64,000 nt of DNA from Bin87 sp963665395 (GTDB lineage: Bacteria > Chloroflexota > Dehalococcoidia > Lucifugimonadales > UBA3495): positions 1,240,001 to 1,304,000 of the forward strand of contig OY762251.1 of NCBI GenBank assembly GCA_963665395.2, read 5' to 3'. Numbering within the stretch: the stretch's first letter is position 1; every line of letters begins with the position of its first letter. A program made the position numbers and the translations under genes. Shown piece after piece: positions 57,942 to 64,000 of the stretch. The notes beneath the pieces were generated by a model that searched no databases, had not been told where the DNA came from, and was given only the letters and a program-made list of their open reading frames with translations.

Positions 57942-60176
57942 ATGGTCGCGGTTGCCAGCGAGTCCACCGATCTCATCGCTCGCGTGTCCGAATACGTGGA
58001 CGACGCGGGCCAACTTGACCGCATCAGTTCCGCTTATGATTTCGCGGAGCGGTGCCACGACGGGCAGATGCGGCTCTCCGGCGACCCGTACATCGTCCAT
58101 CCCCTGGCCGCCGCAGCCATACTGGCCGACCTGTACCTCGACCCGGACACCATAATAGCGGCGCTCCTCCACGACGTGATGGAGGATTGTGGCGTGGACA
58201 TGGTGGACCTGGAGTCCAGATTTGGCAGGGACGTGGCCCGACTGGTGGACGGCGTTACCAAGCTAACCCGTGTCGATTACCGGCCTCCCGATGCCGACGT
58301 CAACGGCGCGTCCGCCTCCGGCGGACTGGAAAACCTTTACGCGGAAAGTCTGCGCAAGATGCTGGTCGCCATGGCCGAGGACATCCGCGTGGTCCTCATC
58401 AAGCTGGCCGACCGTCTCCACAATATGCGGACGCTGGACCCGCTGCCGGAACACAAGCGGCAACGCATCGCCCAGGAAACTCTGGACGTGTATTCCCCGC
58501 TGGCGCACCGGCTGGGTATCTGGGAGTTGAAGTGGCAGCTGGACGACCTGGCTTTCCGCCATCTCAACGAGGCCAGATACCGGGAAATCTCCCGGATGCT
58601 GGCCGCCCGCCGCTCCCAGCGTGAAGCCTACGTGGCCGACGTGGCCGAGAGCCTGCGGCACGAGTTGGCTGAAAGCGGCTTTGGCGCCGAGGTGAACGGC
58701 CGGCCCAAGGGCATTTACTCCATACACCGCAAGATGGAGAAATACGCCGCCGAGGGCAAGGAACTCAGCGATATTTATGACCTGTACGCCCTGCGGGTCA
58801 TCGTTGACGAGATCCCGGACTGCTACGCGACTTTGGGCATCACCCATCGGTTGTGGAGTCCAATCCCCGGCCAATTCGACGATTACATCGCCACGCCGAA
58901 GCAGAATATGTACCAGGCCCTGCACACCACGGTGGTGTGCGACGGCGGGCATCCCCTGGAAGTGCAGATCAAAACCCGTGATATGCACCAGGTCGCCGAG
59001 TACGGAGTGGCTGCCCACTGGCGCTACAAAGAGCGCGGGAAATCCGCGGGGGGCAGCGGCAGTTTCGAGGAGCGGATGACCGGCTTGCGGCAACTGCTGG
59101 AATTGCAGCGGGAAACGCCGGACACCGACGAGTTCCTGGACCGGGTGCGGGAAGACCTATTCCACGACCAGGTATTTGTCTATACCCCTAAGGGCGACAT
59201 TATGGAACTGGCCGCCGGCTCCACGCCCATCGACTTCGCCTACAAGATTCACACCGACCTGGGGCACCGCATCTCCGGCGCCAAGGTGAATGGCCGGCTG
59301 GTGTCGTTGGATACCCCGCTGGAGAACGGGGTCACCGTGGAAGTCGTCGCCGGCAAGACCGGCCGGGGGCCGTCGCCGGACTGGCTCAACCCGGCGCGGG
59401 GGTACGTCGCTACCAATAGCGCGCGGCAGAAGATCCGCTCCTGGTTCAACCGCCAGGCCCGCAGCGCCAACATCGCCCGGGGCCGCGACCTGCTGCGTCG
59501 CGAGATGCACCGGATGGGCGTCAAGATGCCCGACCGGGAGGTGCTGGAAGCCTGCCGCTACGACACCATGGAGGACCTGCTGGCCGCTATTGGTTCCGGC
59601 GAGTTGAGCGACTCGGCGCTGGCCGCCCGGCTGACGCAGCACCGCCGGGAGGACATGGCGGAAGCCGAGTGGATGCCCAAGCTCAAGGGCAACCTGCCGT
59701 TGTCCAGTCCGTCGTCGGGCATTTCCGTGCTGGGCGTGGGCGACCTGCTGACCAGCATCGCCCGGTGCTGCAACCCCATCCAGGGCGATGCCATCATCGG
59801 CTTCGTCACCCGCTCCCGGGGCGTCAGCGTCCACAAGAATGGCTGCATCAACGTGCTGAACGAGGATGAGAAGGAGCGGTTGGTGCCGGTGTCCTGGGGG
59901 CAGAAGCAGGAGTTGTATCCGGTGCGCGTCCGCATCGAGGCCATGGACCGGGTGGGCCTGCTGCGCGACGTGAGCACCAGGGTATCGGACGACAAGATCA
60001 ACATCGCCTGGGTGGTGACGCGGGAGAACGACGACGCCACGGTGAGCATGGAACTCACCATCCACGTGAAGGACCTGGAAGAGCTGAACCGGGTGTTCTC
60101 CCGCATCGAGGGGATACGCGGCGTCACGTCCGTCAACCGGGTTACGAGCAGCCCGCTGCGCCAAACCGAACGGTAG
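57942..60176 (+). CDS. rel: Bifunctional (p)ppGpp synthetase/hydrolase
   Basis: A 744-residue Rel/SpoT protein. HD hydrolase domain: HPLAAAAILADLYLDPDTII, AALLHDVMEDCGVDM (HD catalytic pair), DRLHNMRTLDPLPEHKRQRI. Synthetase domain: KWQLDDLAFRHLNEARYREI, YSIHRKMEKYAAEGKELSDI, YDLYALRVIVD, EVQIKTRDMHQVAEYGVAAH. TGS domain begins VFVYTPKGDIMELAAGSTPI, and the C-terminal ACT domain ends at VTSVNRVTSSPLRQTER. Both activities seem intact. GGAGGGCGCC precedes the ATG. Obg (34803), a known ppGpp-linked GTPase, is in the same window but not linked. Confidence 0.94.
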   Translation: MVAVASESTDLIARVSEYVDDAGQLDRISSAYDFAERCHDGQMRLSGDPYIVHPLAAAAILADLYLDPDTIIAALLHDVMEDCGVDMVDLESRFGRDVARLVDGVTKLTRVDYRPPDADVNGASASGGLENLYAESLRKMLVAMAEDIRVVLIKLADRLHNMRTLDPLPEHKRQRIAQETLDVYSPLAHRLGIWELKWQLDDLAFRHLNEARYREISRMLAARRSQREAYVADVAESLRHELAESGFGAEVNGRPKGIYSIHRKMEKYAAEGKELSDIYDLYALRVIVDEIPDCYATLGITHRLWSPIPGQFDDYIATPKQNMYQALHTTVVCDGGHPLEVQIKTRDMHQVAEYGVAAHWRYKERGKSAGGSGSFEERMTGLRQLLELQRETPDTDEFLDRVREDLFHDQVFVYTPKGDIMELAAGSTPIDFAYKIHTDLGHRISGAKVNGRLVSLDTPLENGVTVEVVAGKTGRGPSPDWLNPARGYVATNSARQKIRSWFNRQARSANIARGRDLLRREMHRMGVKMPDREVLEACRYDTMEDLLAAIGSGELSDSALAARLTQHRREDMAEAEWMPKLKGNLPLSSPSSGISVLGVGDLLTSIARCCNPIQGDAIIGFVTRSRGVSVHKNGCINVLNEDEKERLVPVSWGQKQELYPVRVRIEAMDRVGLLRDVSTRVSDDKINIAWVVTRENDDATVSMELTIHVKDLEELNRVFSRIEGIRGVTSVNRVTSSPLRQTER

Positions 60177-60253
60177 GGGGAACTGTTCGCACGCTACTCA
60201 CACCTTCCGCATTCGGGCAGGCCATCGCCATCCCGGCGGCTATAAAACTGCTG

Positions 60254-61606
60254 GTGTCCGGCGGGTTGTTCCTGGGCATCCTGCTGATGCCCACGCCCGA
60301 AGGGCTGACCGAGACGGGGCAGCGCGCCCTGGCGGTGATGGTCTTCGCGGTGGCGTTATGGGCCACCGAGGTGATACCCGTCGCCGTGGCCGGCGTGGGC
60401 GGTGTGGTGCTGCTGGTCCTGGTGGGAGCCGTGCCCGACGCCGGCGTCGCGGTGTATGGGTTCTCGCAGCCCGTCGTCTATTTCCTCATCGGTATCCTGA
60501 CGCTGGGGCTGGCGGTGCATCGTTCGGGGCTGGCCGAGCGCCTGGCCATCATTCTGATGCGTGGGGCGGCCGGCAGTCCGCGCCTGCTCTACGTGCAGAT
60601 GCTCTTTTCCTTTGCCGCCCTTACCTTCGCCCTGCCCTCCGCCAGCACACGGGGCGCCATCATGGTCCACGTGTACGAGCAGGTGCTGTCGCACTGGAAC
60701 GTTCCCCAGGCGCATCCCTTCTACAAGGCGACGATGATGGCCATGGGCAGTCTCAATCGCCTGGGTTCCACCGCGCTGCTGGCCGGGGGCATAACTCCGG
60801 TGGTGGCCTCGGGCCTGCTGGGAGACTTCTCGTGGGGCCAGTGGTTCATCCTGATGAGCGTGCCCTTCTACGCCAACCTGGTGGTGGGAGGGATTGCCCT
60901 GTTCCTGTTCTACCGGGCCGGCTTCCGCATCGAGGACGCGGGCGCGGCCCCGGTATCTTTGGAGCGCATGAGCGCCGTGGAGTGGCGGGCCGGGGCCATC
61001 GTGATGCTGACCGCAATGCTGTGGTTCACCGACTTCGCCCACGGGCTGCATCCGGCGGCGCCGGCGCTGCTGGCGATGTGTCTGATCCTGCTGCCCCGGG
61101 TGGGCATACTGACCTGGCGGGATTTCGAGCGCGATCTGGGCTGGTCCAACTTCTTCGTCATCGCCACGTCGCTGTCGCTATCCCATGCCATGGTCGTCAC
61201 CGGCGGGGCGGCGTGGTTCTCGGAGACGCTGGTGGGCGGGGTATCCGGGTTCGCCGCCTCCCCGCTGCTCATGCTGCTGGCCCTGTGCGTCTGCTTCGCC
61301 GTGCTGCGGATGCTGCTGCCCAACATCGCCGGCTACCTGGCGCTGGTGATCCCGGTCACCATGGCGGCCGCCGGGTCATTGGGCCTGGACCCGCTGGTAT
61401 GCGGCCTGGCCGCCGTGGTGGTGGGCGATTCGGCGGTGTATTACGGAGCCGGCGGGACCTCGGCAGTGTTCGTGTACCAGCGGGCCAACATCGGCAACCC
61501 GGAGATCTTCCGCTTCGGCATCACCATGACAGTTCTGGTCATCGCCGTGCTGCTGCTGGCGATCATTCCCTATTGGGGATTGATCGGGCACCCGCTGGTT
61601 CCGTAG
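60254..61606 (+). CDS. SLC13/DASS-family anion transporter
   Basis: A 450-residue protein with about 11 hydrophobic segments. ETGQRALAVMVFAVALWATE followed by VIPVAVAG is the classic DASS N-terminal region; PSASTRGAIMVHVYEQVLSH and ATMMAMGSLNRLGSTALLAG correspond to the first SNT-like site, VIPVTMAAAGSLGLDPLVCG and AVYYGAGGTSAVFVYQRANI to the second. Substrates in the family are dicarboxylates, citrate or sulfate. The start is taken as a GTG at 60254, but the frame is open back into the rel gene and a longer N-terminus is possible. Confidence 0.83.
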   Translation: MSGGLFLGILLMPTPEGLTETGQRALAVMVFAVALWATEVIPVAVAGVGGVVLLVLVGAVPDAGVAVYGFSQPVVYFLIGILTLGLAVHRSGLAERLAIILMRGAAGSPRLLYVQMLFSFAALTFALPSASTRGAIMVHVYEQVLSHWNVPQAHPFYKATMMAMGSLNRLGSTALLAGGITPVVASGLLGDFSWGQWFILMSVPFYANLVVGGIALFLFYRAGFRIEDAGAAPVSLERMSAVEWRAGAIVMLTAMLWFTDFAHGLHPAAPALLAMCLILLPRVGILTWRDFERDLGWSNFFVIATSLSLSHAMVVTGGAAWFSETLVGGVSGFAASPLLMLLALCVCFAVLRMLLPNIAGYLALVIPVTMAAAGSLGLDPLVCGLAAVVVGDSAVYYGAGGTSAVFVYQRANIGNPEIFRFGITMTVLVIAVLLLAIIPYWGLIGHPLVP

Positions 61607-61637
61607 GCAGCGTTGGGTTTTGCGTCGTTTGCCGCTG

Positions 61638-61663
61638 GTGGGCGAATAATTATTCGCCCCTAC
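61638..61663. repeat. GTAGGGGC-type palindrome (slightly decayed)
   Basis: GTGGGCGAATAATTATTCGC and CCCTAC; left arm has lost two bases. Overlaps the last codons of the nuclease gene. Confidence 0.65.
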
Positions 61664-62223
61664 ACGGGCAGGGCGTCGATCAGAAACAGCAGCGCTACCA
61701 GGATGGCCAACGCGATGGCGGCTGCGCTCCAAACCGACATTCTCCGCACCCTTCGACGCCGTCGTCTCGCCCGGCGCAGATCGGCGCGGTAGTCCCAGGG
61801 CCGCTGGGAGCGGGGGCCGTCTCTCCAGACGCCGCGCCGCCGGGTTCTGGCCTCGGCCTCCGCCTCGGGAAAACCAAGCTCCCGGCCGCCGTAGCGGCGA
61901 TACCACCAGGCCATGCCGGAGCGCACCATGGCCAGGTTGACGCATTCCCGGCGGCGGGAGCCGGGATATACCAGCCCGACGGTGCGGCCGTAGCGGTCCT
62001 TGGCGACCTCCTGGAGCCGTATGCCGCGCCCGCGCACCAGCGAGGTCAACTGATCCCGCGCTTCCGGGCCGAGGGGTTGCGCCAGCTCCGGCGCATCGAT
62101 GGCGTAGAGCCGCACCGGGAAGGGCCGCCGCAAGAAGCTGAACAGCCCGGCGTATTTGACCTCCAGCGAATCGCCGTCGATTACCCGCCGTATTCTCACC
62201 TTGCGGAATTTTCGAGAGGCCAT
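61660..62223 (-). CDS. Staphylococcal-nuclease-like protein with C-terminal membrane helix
   Basis: A 187-residue protein. VIDGDSLEVKYAGLFSFLRR and PFPVRLYAIDAPELAQPLGP match the SNase signature (D...RLxGIDAPE), GIRLQEVAKDRYGRTVGLVY the third active-site block, and ECVNLAMVRSGMAWWYRRYG the conserved end. A lysine/arginine-rich stretch (ADLRRARRRRRRVRRMSVWS) precedes a single hydrophobic helix AAAIALAILVALLFLIDALP. No N-terminal signal is seen, so as a tail-anchored protein the nuclease would face the cytoplasm. It follows the rhodanese gene on the same strand. Confidence 0.84.
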   Translation of the reverse strand: MASRKFRKVRIRRVIDGDSLEVKYAGLFSFLRRPFPVRLYAIDAPELAQPLGPEARDQLTSLVRGRGIRLQEVAKDRYGRTVGLVYPGSRRRECVNLAMVRSGMAWWYRRYGGRELGFPEAEAEARTRRRGVWRDGPRSQRPWDYRADLRRARRRRRRVRRMSVWSAAAIALAILVALLFLIDALPV

Positions 62224-62239
62224 GGTTCGCGTGTAGCGT

Positions 62240-62271
62240 GTAGGGGCGTCCGCCGCGGCGGACGCCCCTAC
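62240..62271. repeat. GTAGGGGC-type palindrome with GC centre
   Basis: A 32-bp perfect palindrome GTAGGGGCGTCCGCCG and complement, three bases past the rhodanese TAA. It probably serves as its terminator hairpin. Confidence 0.75.
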
Positions 62272-62273
62272 GA

Positions 62274-63131
62274 TTACACCGTGAGCGGGGTGTCGTCCCG
62301 GTTGGCCCACTCTCCCATGGAGGCGTCGTAGTTTTTGGCGTTGTCGAAACCGACGAGGCGGAGGACGAAGTTTCCGTGCGCCGCACGGATGCCGGCCTGT
62401 CAATAGGAGTAGGCGGTCTTGTCGGGGGTGATGCCGTGCTCCGTCAGTATCCGGCGGATTTCGGCGGCCGGCTTGAATTCGTGGGTGTGCCGGTCCATGA
62501 GGTGGAACCATTCCAGGTGTACCGCGCCGGGAACGTGTCCGACCCGCTGGTTGGTATAGTTCGTGGCGGAGCCGTCCCATTCGGCGTCGCTGCGCACGTC
62601 CCACACCACCACGTTGTCTAACGTACAAGCCTCTTTCAGCTCGTCGCCGGTGGCGATGAAGGACTCATCCGCCCGCGGGGTGAAAGTAACCGCCCCCGGC
62701 GTCTTGGGCCGGCCGAAGTCGATGGGCTGGCCGGCATTGACCCAGGCCCGCCAGCCGCCGTTGAGCGCCATGACGTTGCGATGGCCGTAGTAGTTGAACA
62801 CCCACCAGATCCGAGCGGCGGTGAGGCTCTGGGCGTGGTCGTAGGTGACCACGGTGGTATCGTCGCCGATGCCCAGCCCTTCGGCCATGGCCTTGAATTG
62901 CTTGGGCGTCATGACGCGCTGCCCGCGAGCGCCGGGACCGAGGGCGGAGTCCGGGTCTTTGGCCCAGTTGTCGGCAACGTGGGCCGCGCCGGGAATATGG
63001 CCGCGCTGCCAGGCGTCGGCGGTGTTGGCGCAGTCCAAGATGACCACGTTGGGGTCGTCAAGATGCGCGGCCACCCACGCCGGATCGGTGAGGTATTCGG
63101 GATGGGCGTAGTCGTTAGCGGGGGTGGGCAT
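62274..63131 (-). CDS. Tandem-domain rhodanese, probable selenoprotein (UGA at catalytic Cys)
   Basis: Read through an in-frame TGA (62402-62400) the gene encodes 285 residues, the normal size of a two-domain thiosulfate/3-mercaptopyruvate sulfurtransferase. The N-terminal inactive domain has Asp98 where the Cys would be (VVTYDHAQSLTAARIWW). The C-terminal domain reaches TAYSY at 239-243, then TGA, then QAGIRAAHGNFVLRLVGFDN and AKNYDASMGEWANRDDTPLT V, aligning with the family C-x-x-G-x-x-A loop and Y-G-S-W-x-E-W end. The TGA is exactly the catalytic Cys position (244). A 6-bp hairpin (62374-62388) begins 11 nt downstream. Selenocysteine is inferred; nonsense mutation or sequencing error are alternatives. 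ATG 63131 has GGAG upstream. Confidence 0.75.
62374..62388 (-). promoter_or_regulatory. Candidate bacterial SECIS hairpin
   Basis: CCGTGC-GGC-GCACGG: 6-bp perfect GC-rich stem with a 3-nt loop whose first two bases are G, starting 11 nt after the TGA, so the loop is 17 nt from it. Bacterial SECIS elements have a short stem, a G among the first loop bases and a loop about 16-37 nt after the UGA. It fits, but such short hairpins also occur by chance in GC-rich DNA. Confidence 0.5.
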
Positions 63132-63212
63132 GGGAAACTCCAGAGGATAGCGAGTTGGCCGGATTGTAGGTTGCTCCGCCCTGGTGGGTCAACGACTCTG
63201 TGCCCACCATTC

Positions 63213-63317
63213 TGTCATTGCGAGGAGCGCAGTCCGCCGCAGGCGGACGGCAGTCTCGCCGAGTGAGCGACGGCGCGCCTTCGGCAACGAGATTGCCACG
63301 CTTCGCTCGCAATGACA
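63213..63317. repeat. CATTGCGAGG-type dispersed inverted repeat
   Basis: TGTCATTGCGAGGAGCGCAG, a GCCGCAGGCGGAC inner hairpin, CGAGATTGCCACGCTTCGC and CTCGCAATGACA. Occupies the divergent intergenic region between the rhodanese and the AddB-like gene. Confidence 0.78.
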
Positions 63318-63402
63318 AAGTTGCAAACCCTCAAACATTGCCAGACCGGGGAATAAAATCCGCCGGAAACTGGTAAAGTAAAATAGTCCGTCCAGAACCG
63401 TC

Positions 63403-64000
63403 ATGTCTCCCGTAACCGTAACCCAAATCGGCCAACCCGCCCTGATGTCCCTCGCCGCTGCCGTTGCCGCCGCGCAGCAGGACGATGCCGCCGACCCCTT
63501 TGCCCGCGTGGTGGTGGTCACCAGCCACCGCGACGTGGCCAGCTCGGTGCGGCACCTGCTGGGCGCGCGCAACGCGCTCAACGTGACGGCGCAGACCGGG
63601 GAGCGTCTGGCGGCAGAGCTGGCCCGGCCCATCCTGCGCCCGGCAGGGGATGATGCGCCGCCGCGCCAGGCCCTGAGCCGGCTGCATGAATCCCAGGCGG
63701 TGCGCCGGGTGGCTGACCGCTGGCTGAACACTGCCGGTCTCAACCTGTCGCCGGCCGGCCGGCGCCGGCTGTACTCCGAGCTGGCCGGCGCGTTCCGCCA
63801 GTGGGAGCAGCGGCCCGCCCTTGACGACGCCGAAGCTCTGCCCGTCGCAGCGGTGGCCGGACTGAATTTGCCGGCGCTGTACGGCGATTTCCGCACGCTG
63901 CTGGACCGGGACGGCTACTACACCCGATACGAACTGCCGAGGCGGGCGGCGCAAGCCCTGTCCGACCACTGGCCGCCGGGCCGGGAGCCGGCGGTCATCT
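63403..64000 (+). CDS. AddB/RecB-like helicase-nuclease, N-terminal part (3' end off the window)
   Basis: 199 codons are open to the edge from the ATG at 63403. RVVVVTSHRDVASSVRHLLG, NVTAQTGERLAAELARPILR and ESQAVRRVADRWLNTAG resemble the opening of AddB-type PD-(D/E)XK nuclease/helicase subunits (a degenerate Rossmann helicase lobe, with no Walker A seen so far). The rest of the gene would decide. The start lies about 85 bp after the dispersed repeat 63213-63317. Confidence 0.55.
   Translation, partial: MSPVTVTQIGQPALMSLAAAVAAAQQDDAADPFARVVVVTSHRDVASSVRHLLGARNALNVTAQTGERLAAELARPILRPAGDDAPPRQALSRLHESQAVRRVADRWLNTAGLNLSPAGRRRLYSELAGAFRQWEQRPALDDAEALPVAAVAGLNLPALYGDFRTLLDRDGYYTRYELPRRAAQALSDHWPPGREPAVI

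Noticed and set aside
62400..62402. Treating the rhodanese as a simple pseudogene or ending it at the TGA
   Set aside because: The downstream 41 codons are undamaged and end at a normal stop; the loss falls on the single catalytic residue. Not fully excluded, but recoding explains it better.

Overview
The window is about 64 kb of GC-rich, gene-dense bacterial DNA. It reads as a member of the Chloroflexota, possibly of the SAR202/Dehalococcoidia type seen in marine or sponge-associated genomes. The grounds are indirect: two solute-binding lipoproteins, one with the charged VEV/REV-type linker ending in TATP that is common in this phylum; an LLM-class flavin oxidoreductase, several alpha/beta hydrolases, an amidohydrolase, a GMC oxidoreductase and a thiolase/DUF35 pair; and very many short dispersed repeats. 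No rRNA or other taxonomic marker is present, so the assignment is inference.

Layout. 1-3831: two tandem minus-strand paralogues with a tubulin/FtsZ-like pattern, then an alpha/beta hydrolase. 3977-9166: a Uma2 protein, a HEPN pair and a large FN3/propeller surface protein. 9375-16348: methyltransferase, hydrolases, a tandem MNT-HEPN array, an LLM oxidoreductase and an orotate-phosphoribosyltransferase-like gene. 16517-25806: a complete peptide-type ABC transporter (lipoprotein, two permeases, two ATPases) interrupted at almost every junction by an IS4 element, repeats or an opposite-strand toxin-antitoxin-like pair. 26029-31218: MFS transporter, membrane protein, two coiled-coil/nuclease-like proteins and a HEPN-like gene. 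31303-36116: housekeeping block (A-type Fe-S carrier, YgfZ, PyrE, NadD, Obg) with a DUF104/PIN module. 36528-52189: catabolic genes (deacetylase, amidohydrolase, SIS protein, VOC protein, GMC oxidoreductase, thiolase/DUF35, second binding lipoprotein) mixed with PIN, BrnTA and HEPN modules. 52397-54737: HAD hydrolase, tRNA-Ile and a 1.4-kb gene-free repeat island. 54878-64000: Rieske protein, signal peptidase I, PRPP synthetase, Rel, an SLC13-type transporter, an anchored nuclease, a rhodanese and the start of an AddB-like gene.

The most striking signal is the rhodanese at 62274-63131. An in-frame TGA sits exactly where the catalytic cysteine of the C-terminal domain belongs, 41 well-conserved codons follow it to a TAA, and a short GC hairpin starts 11 nt after the TGA at the spacing expected of a bacterial SECIS. 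This looks like a selenocysteine rhodanese.

The second is the pair of divergent tubulin-like proteins at the left edge. Other themes are about nine toxin-antitoxin or HEPN/MNT modules in 64 kb, and a layered population of short inverted-repeat elements. Those elements nest in one another, supply start codons or C-termini to genes, and serve as the landing site of the IS4 element.
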